A stretch of DNA of 64,000 bases, taken from positions 2,480,001 to 2,544,000 of the forward strand of contig LR134136.1 in assembly GCA_900635495.1 (NCBI GenBank), written 5' to 3'. Below, piece by piece: positions 31,146 through 41,142 of the stretch (its first letter is position 1; each line of letters starts with the position of its first letter). A program made the position numbers and the translations under genes. The stretch comes from Atlantibacter hermannii (GTDB lineage Bacteria > Pseudomonadota > Gammaproteobacteria > Enterobacterales > Enterobacteriaceae). Under the pieces are notes generated by a model. It made no database searches, had not been told where the DNA came from, and was given only the letters and a program-made list of their open reading frames with translations.

Positions 31146-31481
31146 GATGTCATTTCTCCAGTGAATATTGCTGAGATTGTAGGAAACGACGGATGAGGCG
31201 GCGGGAAGAATTTGTAATCTGTGATCTCACGTCAGGGTTATGATTTTGTTCACCATCTGAAGAATTTGATCGGTTAACGGTTTTGACGAACCGACAACGA
31301 AGCGGGGACTGGGCGATTATGAAAAATCTGCTTCTCACTTTCCTTAAGTCTGAAAAAAGAAAAACTGCCAGCGTTGTCTTGTTAACATAATTACCGTAAT
31401 GTTAATAATAATTTGCTATCAAGTTATCAAATCCAAACAACTTTTCTTGTCAGGGATCACGTTTCGTTTTTAACATCAGCT
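31146..31481. other. Divergent ydcJ–ydcI intergenic region
   Basis: This 336-base gap holds both promoters. It becomes very AT-rich near ydcI and contains an inverted repeat at 31382–31405. No other coding frame is convincing; in-frame codons upstream of 31482 would only lengthen ydcI. Confidence 0.6.
31382..31405. promoter_or_regulatory. Inverted repeat upstream of ydcI, probable LysR site
   Basis: TTAACAT, ten bases, ATGTTAA: a perfect seven-base dyad about 77 bases upstream of the ydcI start. Spacing and position suit autoregulation by the LysR protein YdcI and control of ydcJ. Confidence 0.5.
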
Positions 31482-32405
31482 ATGGAAAAAAACGGTTTGT
31501 TTAGTCAGCGCATTCGTTTGCGCCATTTACATACATTTGTCGCCGTCGCTCAACAGGGAACGCTGGGGCGAGCGGCCGAAACCCTCAATCTTAGCCAGCC
31601 GGCGCTGTCGAAAACCCTGAATGAACTTGAGCAACTTACCGGCGAGCGCTTATTTGATCGTGGCCGTCTCGGCGCACAGTTAACGCTGGTGGGCGAACAG
31701 TTTCTTACTCACGCCATCAAAGTGCTGGATGCCCTCAATCACGCCGGGCAGTCGCTGACCCGCCGGGAAGAACAGTCTAAAGACGTGGTGCGCATCGGCG
31801 CCCTTCCCACCGCCGCGTTAGGCATTTTGCCAGCAGTAATCGGCCCGTTTCACAAGCAGCAAACCAACCTGACGCTCCAGGTCGCCACCATGAATAACCC
31901 GATGCTGCTGTCAGGGTTAAAATCCGGGGAGCTGGATCTGGGTATTGGACGCATGTCTGACCCGGAAATGATGACCGGGCTTAATTATGAGCTGCTGTTT
32001 CTCGAATCCATGAAGCTGGTAGTGCGCCCTAACCACCCGCTGCTTGCCGATACCATTACATTAAGCCGGGTGCTGGAATGGCCCGTGGTGATTTCACCCA
32101 AGGGCACCGCGCCGCGTCAGCATGCGGATGCGCTGCTGGCGAGTCAGAACTGCAAACTGCCCAACTCCTGCATCGAAACGCTGTCGGCGTCCCTGTCGCG
32201 CCAGCTCACCGTCGATTATGACTACGTGTGGTTCGTGCCGTCTGGCGCAGTGAAGGAAGATTTGCGCCAGAATACGCTGATCGCCCTGCCCATCGCTAAT
32301 CCCGGCGTGGGCGAACCCATCGGCATTCTGACCCGTGTGGACAAGCCGCTTTCCCCCGGCGCGCAACTACTGCTGGCGTCCATTCGAAAATCCATGCCGC
32401 TGTAA
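31482..32405 (+). CDS. ydcI: LysR-family regulator YdcI
   Basis: From ATG 31482 (MEKNGLFSQRIRLRHL) the protein is 307 residues, as in E. coli YdcI. The HTH is at residues about 10–65 (GTLGRAAETLNLSQPALSKTL), followed by a type-2 periplasmic-binding-like effector domain ending AIRKSMP-like SIRKSMPL. YdcI has been linked to acid/stress responses in enteric bacteria. Divergent from ydcJ. Confidence 0.94.
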   Translation: MEKNGLFSQRIRLRHLHTFVAVAQQGTLGRAAETLNLSQPALSKTLNELEQLTGERLFDRGRLGAQLTLVGEQFLTHAIKVLDALNHAGQSLTRREEQSKDVVRIGALPTAALGILPAVIGPFHKQQTNLTLQVATMNNPMLLSGLKSGELDLGIGRMSDPEMMTGLNYELLFLESMKLVVRPNHPLLADTITLSRVLEWPVVISPKGTAPRQHADALLASQNCKLPNSCIETLSASLSRQLTVDYDYVWFVPSGAVKEDLRQNTLIALPIANPGVGEPIGILTRVDKPLSPGAQLLLASIRKSMPL

Positions 32406-32512
32406 TCGCGGCTGTTTTTCTCCCCTTCAGCGCGTCTTAAGCGCAAAAAGTGATAACCGCCAATTCTCCGGGCGTACATAATGAAACTTTCATACAGTTC
32501 CCGGAGAAACGC

Positions 32513-33569
32513 ATGCCTACTCTGTTTGATCCCGTAAAGATCGGCGCACTTGAACTCAAAAACCGCATCATCATGGCGCCGCTTACCCGTATGCGCGCCG
32601 AAGACGAGCGTACGCCCGGTCCGTTATCCCTGACGTATTACGTCCAGCGCGCCAGCGCGGGCCTGATCTTCACTGAAGCCACGTCCGTCACGCCCCAGGG
32701 CGTGGGCTATCCCAATACCCCCGGCATCTGGTCTGAAAAACAGGTGCAGGCCTGGAAAGCCATCGTCGACGCCGTGCATGAGGCAGGCGGAAAAATCGTC
32801 TGCCAGCTGTGGCATGTGGGCCGCGTGTCGGACCCCATCTTCCTTGACGGCGCGCTGCCCGTCGCCCCCCAGCGCCATCCCGCCGGAAGGCCATGTGACG
32901 ACGGTTCGCCCGATGCGGCCTTATGAAACGCCGCGTGCGCTGGAGACCGATGAGATCCCGGGCATCGTTGAGGATTTCGTCCGGGCGGCAGAAAATGCCA
33001 GGCGCGCCGGGTTCGATGGCGTGGAAATTCACGCCGCCAACGGCTATCTGTTTGACCAATTCCTGCACGACGGTTCCAACAAGCGTACCGACCAGTACGG
33101 CGGCAGCATTGAAAATCGCGCCCGCTTTTTGCTGGAGACCGTGGATGCGGTACTGAAGGTATGGCCCGCTGACCGGCTCGGGGTGCACCTGAACCTGATG
33201 TCTAACAGCTATTCCATGGAAGACAGCAACCCGCAGGCGATGTTCAGCTATGTGGCGCAACAGCTCAGTGAACGCCATCTGGCCTATATCTTTGCCCGTG
33301 AAGCGCAGGATTTCCCTGACCGCCCGGGTCCGCAGGTGAAGCAGCACTTTAACGGCGCGTGGATCGCCAATGAAGGGTTAACGCAGCAAACGGCTGAAGC
33401 GTTGATTGCCCGTGGCGACGCTGACGCGGCGGCCTTCGGCACGCTGTATATCGCCAACCCCGATCTGGTGGAGCGTTTCCGCCAGAATGCGCCGCTCAAT
33501 GCTGTCAATAATGAGACTATTTACTCGCCGGGCGCGGCGGGTTACACCGATTACCCGACGTTAGGCTAA
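32513..33569 (+). pseudogene. Old Yellow Enzyme-family alkene reductase (NemA-like), one frameshift
   Basis: Repaired length is 351 residues. FMN-binding motifs: LFDPVKIGALELKNRIIMAPLTRMRA at the N-terminus, QLWHVGRVSDP near 98, GFDGVEIHAANGYLFDQFL near 165, QYGGSIENRARF near 195. The break is at 32865–32870, six C's where five give the VAPSAIPPEGHV reading. Unlike the OYE at 9569, this one has the classical LTRMRA start of the NemA/PETN-reductase branch, which reduces electrophiles and nitrate esters. ATG 32513 follows GGAGAAA. Confidence 0.88.
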
Positions 33570-33577
33570 GCTCGCCG

Positions 33578-33605
33578 CAGCGGCACTATCCTGTGCCGCT
33601 GTTTT
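33578..33605 (+). terminator. Intrinsic terminator after the NemA-like gene
   Basis: CAGCGGCAC, six-base loop, GTGCCGCTG, then TTTT. It sits just after the OYE stop and just before the stop of the convergent dehydrogenase gene. Confidence 0.88.
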
Positions 33606-33609
33606 CCCC

Positions 33610-34617
33610 TCAGGGCACCAGCAAAATTTTCGCCGACGAGACGCGCTGGGATTCCAGATCGTCAAACGCCCGCTGCCCGTCTGTCAGTTCCCGCTGCTCC
33701 ACCCAGCCCAGGGTACCGAATGCGCCCTGTTCAAGCATCGATAACGTCAGATGAAAATCTTCCATGGTGTAGGTGTACGTCCCTAAAAGCGCGATCTCGC
33801 CCAGCGTGATCTTGCGCATATCGATTTCGCTGTCCCAGTCCTGCAACCCGATATGCATTACCACGCCACCGGGCTTCACGCTGTGAATTGCCAGTTTGCG
33901 GGTGATGGCAGAGCCGACTGCGTCAATTACCACCTTATAACTGGACGCTTCCACAGGGTTATCAATGGGATTGAGGCAGGCGCATCCCGTGTACTGCCGG
34001 GCGGTCCCGGCCCGCAGCGGGTTGGTTTCCGCAAGCGTAATCTGACGGCATCCCCATGCACGCAGTACCAGCACCGTCAGCAGCCCTATCGCGCCGCCGC
34101 CGATGACCAACACGCTGGACTCTGCCAGCGGCGTGTGCATGGCCCGCTGGGTTAAACGCAGCGCATGCACCACCGTCGCCGCAGGCTCGGTGATCGCCGC
34201 ATCCGCCAGAGATAACCCGTCGGGCAGCGCCACCACCGACGATGCCGGGATCGCCAGGTATTCGGCAAACGCACCGGGCCAGTCCATGCCAATCATATGC
34301 CGGTCGCTACACAGGTTGTCGCGCCCTTCCCGGCAGTAGTCGCATTGCCCGCAGGTGATAAGCGGATTGGCAGTAACGCGCTGGCCCGGTTTAAAACGCG
34401 GCGACTGGCTTTCCACGATTTCGCCGGACAGCTCATGGCCCAGCACCAGCCCCGGCTGACGGCGTGGATCGTGGCCGTGGAAGGCATGCATATCCGAACC
34501 GCAAATTCCGGCGGCGGCAATGCGGATCACCACCTGATTACCGCCTTCTGGCAACTGAGGATACGGCCGTTCCTGTATTTCAACGCCCAGCGGGCGGGTA
34601 TAGACGAGAGCTTTCAT
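33610..34617 (-). CDS. Zinc-dependent MDR dehydrogenase of the sulfonate operon
   Basis: A 335-residue medium-chain dehydrogenase. Catalytic-zinc residues are in GICGSDMHAF and GLVLGHELSGEIV, the structural zinc cysteines in CGQCDYCREGRDNLC, and the nucleotide-binding GGGAIGLLTV is near residue 172. It is the last gene of a minus-strand operon with an MFS transporter, an SDR and an HpsN-like dehydrogenase. By context it could be the second DHPS-2-dehydrogenase (HpsP role) that interconverts enantiomers through the ketone; this is inference. Confidence 0.85.
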   Translation of the reverse strand: MKALVYTRPLGVEIQERPYPQLPEGGNQVVIRIAAAGICGSDMHAFHGHDPRRQPGLVLGHELSGEIVESQSPRFKPGQRVTANPLITCGQCDYCREGRDNLCSDRHMIGMDWPGAFAEYLAIPASSVVALPDGLSLADAAITEPAATVVHALRLTQRAMHTPLAESSVLVIGGGAIGLLTVLVLRAWGCRQITLAETNPLRAGTARQYTGCACLNPIDNPVEASSYKVVIDAVGSAITRKLAIHSVKPGGVVMHIGLQDWDSEIDMRKITLGEIALLGTYTYTMEDFHLTLSMLEQGAFGTLGWVEQRELTDGQRAFDDLESQRVSSAKILLVP

Positions 34618-34623
34618 GCATCC

Positions 34624-35952
34624 TCACTTAATCACGACAGAATTGGCGATCGCGATACGGCCCGCACCATGAGTGCGCCGCCACAGATACACCGCACAGG
34701 CGGCGCTGATCAGACCGATAATCAACACGTAGGCGCAGATGAGCCAGGGCTCGCCGCCGAGCGATTCCGAGAACACGGTCGCCAGCACGGGCGTTAGGCC
34801 CCCGGCGAACACGCCGGAAATCTGGTAGGCAAACGAAATGCCGGTATAGCGCACCGAGGCGTCGAAACATTCCGAATACACCGACGACATGGTGCCAAAT
34901 ACGGCCGCATGGAATATCCCGAACGGCACGATTATCGCCGCCCACACCAGCCAGATTTGATCGGCGTTGTAATGCATAATCGCGAACGCCGGGAAGGCTG
35001 AGAGCCCGGAGAGCGCCGCCCCCATGGCATAAACCCGCGCCCGTCCCCAGCGGTCCGCCATATAACCCCAGAACGGAATAAAGAAGCTCATTACAAAGGC
35101 GCTGCCGAGGATCGCCACAATCGCCTGATCGCGCGGAATATTCAGGGTCTGCGTCAGGTATGTGAGGGAAAACACCCCGAAGATATTAAAGAACACGCCG
35201 TCAATCAGGCGCATCCCCATACAGGTGAACACCAGCCGCGTGTGTTTGCGGAACAACTCCACCAGCGGAATACGCTTCGGCGCATCTTTTTGTTTTTCTT
35301 TGGCTTTCAGGAAGTCTTCGGTTTCCGCTACGTTTTTACGGATATAGGTGCCGATAATGACAAAGACGCCGCTGAGCAGGAACGGTACGCGCCAGCCCCA
35401 GGACATAAAGTCTTCATCGGAGAGCGTGAACGACGCCAGACCAATCGCCCCGGAGGCCAGCAGCAGCCCGAGAGACATCCCCACCTGGGGAATACTGGCG
35501 AAGAAGGCGCGATTCTTTTCCGGCGCTGATTCAAAGGTCATCAACACCGCGCCGCCCCACTCGCCACCCAGACCAATGCCCTGAATCATACGGCAGGTGA
35601 TCAGCAAACAGGGTGCCCAGAGGCCAATTTGCTGGTAACTGGGTATCAGCCCGATGGCCACCGTCGCGCCGCCCATGATCACCAGCGTCAGGATCAGCAT
35701 ATTTTTGCGTCCCAGCGTGTCGCCGAAATGACCAAAAATAATGGCGCCCAGAGGCCGGGTGAGAAAGCCGATGGCAAACACGCCGTAGGAAAGCAGCGTG
35801 GTGACAAACGGGTCGCCTTCCGGGAAGTACAGTTTGTTAAACACCATTCCGGCAACGGTGCCGTACAGGAAAAAGTCGTACCACTCGATGGTGGAACCAA
35901 ACAGACTGGAAACCGTAACGCGTCGCAGGTTACCGGCAGCAGGTTTATGCAT
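34624..35952 (-). CDS. MFS transporter (metabolite:H+ symporter family), candidate sulfonate importer
   Basis: A 442-residue 12-helix transporter of the MHS branch (ProP/ShiA type): GSTIEWYDFFLYGTVAG at the N-terminus, the loop 2–3 motif GHFGDTLGRKNML and GIGLGGEWGGAVL near residue 126. It lies inside the dehydrogenase operon, so its likely cargo is the C3 sulfonate (DHPS or sulfolactate). Substrate is inferred only from context. Frame intact; seven bases separate it from the downstream dehydrogenase. Confidence 0.87.
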   Translation of the reverse strand: MHKPAAGNLRRVTVSSLFGSTIEWYDFFLYGTVAGMVFNKLYFPEGDPFVTTLLSYGVFAIGFLTRPLGAIIFGHFGDTLGRKNMLILTLVIMGGATVAIGLIPSYQQIGLWAPCLLITCRMIQGIGLGGEWGGAVLMTFESAPEKNRAFFASIPQVGMSLGLLLASGAIGLASFTLSDEDFMSWGWRVPFLLSGVFVIIGTYIRKNVAETEDFLKAKEKQKDAPKRIPLVELFRKHTRLVFTCMGMRLIDGVFFNIFGVFSLTYLTQTLNIPRDQAIVAILGSAFVMSFFIPFWGYMADRWGRARVYAMGAALSGLSAFPAFAIMHYNADQIWLVWAAIIVPFGIFHAAVFGTMSSVYSECFDASVRYTGISFAYQISGVFAGGLTPVLATVFSESLGGEPWLICAYVLIIGLISAACAVYLWRRTHGAGRIAIANSVVIK

Positions 35953-35979
35953 GATGTGTTCCTCTGCGCAAAAAAGGGA

Positions 35980-36735
35980 TCAAATGGCGCTGTAGCCGCC
36001 GTCGACCATCAGGGTTTGTCCGGTGATATAGGCGCTGGCATTGCTGGCAAGAAACAGCGTCACGCCAAACAAATCTTCCAGCTCGCCGTTACGCCCGAGG
36101 CAGGTATTGCGGGCGTGGCGCTCGCGTAACGCGGGGTCGCCAAAGACCGGCCCCGTTAAGGCGGTGGGGAAAAATCCCGGCCCAATCGCGTTACACGTGA
36201 CACCGTCACGCCCCCAGCGTTGCGCGATGGCGCGTGTCAGCTGCACCACGCCGCCTTTACCCGCGCCATAAGGGGCACTGTTATCAAAGGCGCGCCACGA
36301 CTGGAGCGAGGCGATGTTTATGATGCGTCCCCAACCCCGTTGCGCCATGCCTGGCGCGAGGGCTTGCGTCAAAAAGAACGGCGCTTTCAGGTGCAGGGCC
36401 AACTGCTGATCCCAGGCCGCTTCGCTGACCTCCTCAAACGGCTGGCGCAAATTCACCCCCGCCGCATTGACCAGGATATCGACCGGGCCGCTCTGTTCCG
36501 CCAGCGCCGCGATGTCAGGCTGCCGGGTCAGGTCGGCACAGACATAGCGCACCTCGCCGCCCGCGGCGTTGAGTCGCTGCGCCGCCTCGGCGAGCTGCCC
36601 TTCCCGCCGCGCCGCCAGGATAACGTTCGCCCCGGATCCTGCCAGCGCATGGGCCATCGCCGCGCCAATCCCGCTACCGCCGCCGGTGACCAGCGCGGTT
36701 TTGCCCGTCAAATCAAATAACGTTGCAGGTTGCAT
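35980..36735 (-). CDS. Short-chain dehydrogenase, HpsO-like by context
   Basis: A 251-residue classical SDR. The nucleotide-binding [12 protein letters not shown] is near residue 18, NAAG near 88, the catalytic serine in INIASLQS and the YxxxK pair in YGAGK near 156. It follows the HpsN-like gene by nine bases. In DHPS degradation an SDR (HpsO) oxidises DHPS at C2; the role here is inferred from the company it keeps with HpsN and SuyAB. Confidence 0.85.
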   Translation of the reverse strand: MQPATLFDLTGKTALVTGGGSGIGAAMAHALAGSGANVILAARREGQLAEAAQRLNAAGGEVRYVCADLTRQPDIAALAEQSGPVDILVNAAGVNLRQPFEEVSEAAWDQQLALHLKAPFFLTQALAPGMAQRGWGRIINIASLQSWRAFDNSAPYGAGKGGVVQLTRAIAQRWGRDGVTCNAIGPGFFPTALTGPVFGDPALRERHARNTCLGRNGELEDLFGVTLFLASNASAYITGQTLMVDGGYSAI

Positions 36736-36744
36736 AAGATGTCC

Positions 36745-38073
<1,329 letters not shown>

Positions 38074-38114
38074 TTAGTGATGGCCCGGACGACTGAATAC
38101 GACCGGAATTCCTG

Positions 38115-38128
38115 TGTCATATACATGA
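38115..38128. promoter_or_regulatory. Probable GntR operator in front of the hpsN operon
   Basis: TGTCATATACATGA; with the next base it forms GTCAT-ATAC-ATGAC, a perfect five-base dyad. The same 14 bases recur at 38406–38419, and close variants lie at 40808–40821 and 41121–41134. Dyads of this kind are typical of GntR-family regulators, and one is encoded at 40011–40757. Confidence 0.75.
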
Positions 38129-38405
38129 CTAAGCTAATCTATAGTGATCCCGGAGACGAACTGCAAAAAGCAATCGAACAAAAAGTGATCGCGATCGCTT
38201 TCGTTCCCCAGAACTACAGGCGCGATCACATTTTTTTTACAACAAAATCCCCTTACCAAATAAAGTATTAGTAATCATCGTTTTAACAGGTTAGCGAATT
38301 GTTAAGCAATTCCACTCTCCGGTTAGGTCGCGTATTCGTGAGCCCGCTCCCAAAAAACACATACCGCAGACAAATAAATTTGGCGCTCTAAAGTCATTTA
38401 ATATA

Positions 38406-38419
38406 TGTCATATACATGA
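38406..38419. promoter_or_regulatory. Probable GntR operator in front of suyAB
   Basis: An exact second copy of TGTCATATACATGA, 32 bases before the suyA start codon. Its position close to the start suits repression by the nearby GntR protein. Confidence 0.75.
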
Positions 38420-38450
38420 GTTGATTTTATGTGCACTAACGGAGGCGGAT

Positions 38451-38735
38451 ATGAGTATCGATTTTGTCGTACACGATGATGGTGATTCAGTAGGCGTCGT
38501 AGTCATCGAAGGCGTGGAGGCCGGGCAAACGCTGACTGGCTGGATTATGGACCAGAACAAAACCATTGAGTTTGACGTGAAAGACGCCATTCCCATCGGT
38601 CATAAACTGGCTATACGCGACTTAGCGGTGAATGACACCGTAATCAAATACGGTGAAGACATTGGCCGCGTCGTCTCGGCGATTAAGCAAGGCGAGCATC
38701 TGCATGTACACAACGTGAAAACCAAAAGGTGGTAA
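38451..38735 (+). CDS. suyA: (R)-sulfolactate sulfo-lyase alpha subunit
   Basis: A 94-residue SAF-domain protein ([21 protein letters not shown] … [20 protein letters not shown]) homologous to the small domain of altronate dehydratase UxaA. Paired with the large subunit next door it makes SuyAB, which cleaves (R)-sulfolactate into pyruvate and sulfite. GGAGG precedes ATG 38451. The sulfonate-specific call, as against a sugar-acid dehydratase, rests on the split-subunit size and on the HpsN-like neighbour. Confidence 0.82.
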   Translation: MSIDFVVHDDGDSVGVVVIEGVEAGQTLTGWIMDQNKTIEFDVKDAIPIGHKLAIRDLAVNDTVIKYGEDIGRVVSAIKQGEHLHVHNVKTKRW

Positions 38736-38737
38736 TG

Positions 38738-39907
38738 ATGGAAATCAAAGGACGTCAGTTCGCAGGTTATCGCCGTGAAAATGGCCGCGTCGGTATTCGC
38801 AACCATGTGATTGTGCTGCCGGTGGATGATATTTCTAACGCCGCGGCGGAAGCGGTCGCCAATAACATCAAAGGAACGCTGGCGCTACCGCATCCTTATG
38901 GACGCCTGCAGTTCGGCGAAGATCTGGAGTTACATTTCCGCACGCTGATTGGCACCGGTTGCAATCCAAACGTCGCGGCGGTGATTGTCATCGGTATCGA
39001 ACCCGGCTGGACCCAGCGTGTGGTGGACGGCATCAGGGCCACCGGGAAACCGGTCGCGGGGTTCTGGATTGAGCAAAATGGCGATCACAACACCATCTGC
39101 GCGGCCTCCCGCAAGGCGCGTGAGTTTTCGCAATATGCCTCCGAATTGCAACGGGAGATGTGCGATATCAGCGAGCTGTGGGTCTCCACCAAGTGCGGCG
39201 AGTCCGATACCACCTCCGGGCTCGGCGCGAATCCCTCGGTGGGTAATCTGTTCGACCGTCTGTATGAAAACGGCAATACCCTGCTGTTTGGTGAAACGTC
39301 GGAGCTGACCGGCGGCGAACATCTGGTGGCCGCACGCTGCGCCAATGCCGATGTGCGACAGAAATTCCAGTTTATGTTCGACCGCTATAGCGCCATGATC
39401 GACCGCTGGAAAACCAGCGATCTCTCTGAGTCCCAGCCGACCAAAGGGAATATCGAAGGCGGGCTGACCACCATCGAAGAGAAAGCGCTGGGCAATATCC
39501 AGAAAATTGGCAAAAAATGCCGGGTGGATGGCGTGCTGGACAAGGCCGAAACGCCGACCGGGCCGGGACTGTGGTTTATGGATTCCTCTTCAGCGGCTGC
39601 CGAGATGGTGACGCTGTGTGCGGCGGGCGGCTTTGTGGCGCACTTCTTCCCGACCGGCCAGGGCAACGTGATTGGCAACCCGATCCTGCCGGTGATCAAG
39701 GTATGCGCCAACCCGCGCACGGTGCGCACCATGTCGGAACACATTGACGTGGACGTGTCGGCGCTGCTACGGCGTGAGATGAACCTCGACGGCGCGGGCG
39801 ATGCATTGCTGGAAAGCCTGTTGCGCACCGCCAACGGACGCCTCACCGCTGCTGAAGCGCTGGGCCATCGTGAATTTGTGCTGACGCGTATTTTCGAAAG
39901 CGCCTGA
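38738..39907 (+). CDS. suyB: (R)-sulfolactate sulfo-lyase beta subunit
   Basis: A 389-residue UxaA/GarD-family large subunit: [22 protein letters not shown] at the N-terminus, [17 protein letters not shown] near residue 152 and a C-terminal [22 protein letters not shown] region, including cysteines that may hold an iron–sulfur centre. The frame begins within four bases of the suyA stop (TAATGATG); the second ATG is better spaced from AAGGTGG. With SuyA it releases sulfite from sulfolactate. Confidence 0.83.
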   Translation: MEIKGRQFAGYRRENGRVGIRNHVIVLPVDDISNAAAEAVANNIKGTLALPHPYGRLQFGEDLELHFRTLIGTGCNPNVAAVIVIGIEPGWTQRVVDGIRATGKPVAGFWIEQNGDHNTICAASRKAREFSQYASELQREMCDISELWVSTKCGESDTTSGLGANPSVGNLFDRLYENGNTLLFGETSELTGGEHLVAARCANADVRQKFQFMFDRYSAMIDRWKTSDLSESQPTKGNIEGGLTTIEEKALGNIQKIGKKCRVDGVLDKAETPTGPGLWFMDSSSAAAEMVTLCAAGGFVAHFFPTGQGNVIGNPILPVIKVCANPRTVRTMSEHIDVDVSALLRREMNLDGAGDALLESLLRTANGRLTAAEALGHREFVLTRIFESA

Positions 39908-39913
39908 TCCTCT

Positions 39914-39934
39914 GCCCGCCTGCCGGGCGGGTTT
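39914..39934 (+). terminator. Intrinsic terminator after suyB
   Basis: CCCGCC, five-base loop, GGCGGG, then TTTT, directly after the suyB stop. Confidence 0.85.
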
Positions 39935-39956
39935 TCACTGTATCTGACGACAAAAT

Positions 39957-40002
39957 AAAGCCCGGTTCTTTCAGTGTCATGCTGAATGAACCGGGCTTTT
40001 TA
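39957..40002. terminator. Second, bidirectional terminator between suyB and the GntR gene
   Basis: AAAGCCCGGTTC pairs with GAACCGGGCTTT around a longer loop that itself has a partial dyad (TTCAG/CTGAA). A T-run follows on the plus strand and an A-rich run precedes, so it should end both the suyAB and GntR transcripts. Confidence 0.85.
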
Positions 40003-40010
40003 CTGCCCTG

Positions 40011-40757
40011 TCAGAGCTGGTTAAAGTAAGCGTGATGCCGGGTCAGTATCGTGGAGACGCGATACTCCACCGGTTTATCCTGAAAATCCCGCGCGATGCG
40101 GTAAACCTGCAGTAATGCTTCTCCCTCTTCCGCTTCCAGATGCAGCACTTCATCCGGCCCGGCGTTCACCGCTTTTATCTGCTCATGGGCATTGGCGACG
40201 GTGCAGGCAAATTTCTGCTGGTACAGCTGATAAAGGGTGTTGGGTAAAATTTCCGGTTCGCGATCGAGCCCGCGAAACAGCGCCGCGTCGACGTAGACAT
40301 GTTCAAGGATGGCCGGTGCGCCGTCGAGATCGCGCACCCGCCAGATATGAATCACTTTGCTGCCCGGGGCAATGCCCAGCGCGGCGGCCTCCTCTTCAGA
40401 CGCGGTGCGCAAATGGCGCGCCAGCACCCGCGAAAGCGGAAGCGTTCTTTCACCGTTCTCGCGCAGTACGTTAAAGAACCGGAACAGCGCGCTGTCTGAG
40501 TCATGGGCGGCTACCACGGTGCCTTTTCCCTGATAACGGATCACCACGTTATTGCTGACCAGTTCGTTAAGCGCTTTACGCAGTGTGCCGATGCTCACGT
40601 TGTACGCTTCCGCAAGGCTCGCCTCGCTGGGGATGTAGGTGCCAGCGGGCCACTCGCCGGAAGCAATCCTTTCCAGAAGAAGCTGGCTGATTTGCAGATA
40701 CAACGGCTGAAAGACGGCCGACTTCACCTCAGCAGAGGTGGGGATGTCCTGATTCAT
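40011..40757 (-). CDS. GntR-family regulator (HutC/FadR-UTRA type), likely regulator of the sulfonate locus
   Basis: A 248-residue regulator with an N-terminal GntR winged helix (YLQISQLLLERIASGEWPAGTYIPSEASLAEAYNVSIGTLRKAL, residues about 20–65) and a C-terminal UTRA ligand domain (HIWRVRDLDGAPAILEHVYV near 140). It lies between suyAB and the YeiH-like exporter. The operator-like motif in its own upstream region suggests autoregulation. The ligand is probably a pathway intermediate such as DHPS or sulfolactate. Confidence 0.87.
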   Translation of the reverse strand: MNQDIPTSAEVKSAVFQPLYLQISQLLLERIASGEWPAGTYIPSEASLAEAYNVSIGTLRKALNELVSNNVVIRYQGKGTVVAAHDSDSALFRFFNVLRENGERTLPLSRVLARHLRTASEEEAAALGIAPGSKVIHIWRVRDLDGAPAILEHVYVDAALFRGLDREPEILPNTLYQLYQQKFACTVANAHEQIKAVNAGPDEVLHLEAEEGEALLQVYRIARDFQDKPVEYRVSTILTRHHAYFNQL

Positions 40758-40807
40758 GACTTCTTCCTCCCGAAACAGACGCGGTTTAAACGCACATAAA
40801 ATTACTA

Positions 40808-40821
40808 TGACATATACAGGA
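40808..40821. promoter_or_regulatory. Probable GntR operator in front of the regulator's own gene
   Basis: TGACATATACAGGA, matching TGTCATATACATGA at 12 of 14 positions, 50 bases upstream of the GntR start. Confidence 0.65.
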
Positions 40822-41120
40822 GTGACTCACACGTTTTGCAGTGAAAAATCGTGAGTAAGACAGTGTTTAATCGTATCCCGACGTTGACTCGCAGTTATTT
40901 CAGCTTACAGCAGGCACTGGCTATACAGCGTTAAGGCCTGCGGCGCAGGCGAGTTATTGTTGTCATCGTTCTGTTTTTGCATGGTTTTTAGGGTTTAACC
41001 AATCCGGTTGGCTTTTTACGCTAACCAAACGCGATAACCAGACGGCGCATTACCTGATATTACGGTTGGTTATAACGATATAATCTATTTTTATTTTATG
41101 CCGTTATCCGCCATGCTAAG

Positions 41121-41134
41121 TCCTGTATATGAGG
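41121..41134. promoter_or_regulatory. Probable GntR operator in the leader of the exporter gene
   Basis: On the minus strand this reads CCTCATATACAGGA, sharing CATATACAGGA with the site at 40808–40821. It overlaps the exporter ribosome site (GAGGAG), so a bound repressor would act as a roadblock or block initiation. Confidence 0.55.
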
Positions 41135-41142
41135 AGAGAACT

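Larger units (their letters stand above)
40758..41142. other. Divergent region between the GntR gene and the YeiH-like exporter
   Basis: A 385-base gap with promoters for both genes. It contains two of the four operator-like motifs (40808–40821 and 41121–41134). The middle part (40900–41090) shows no coding frame or strong hairpin. Confidence 0.65.
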
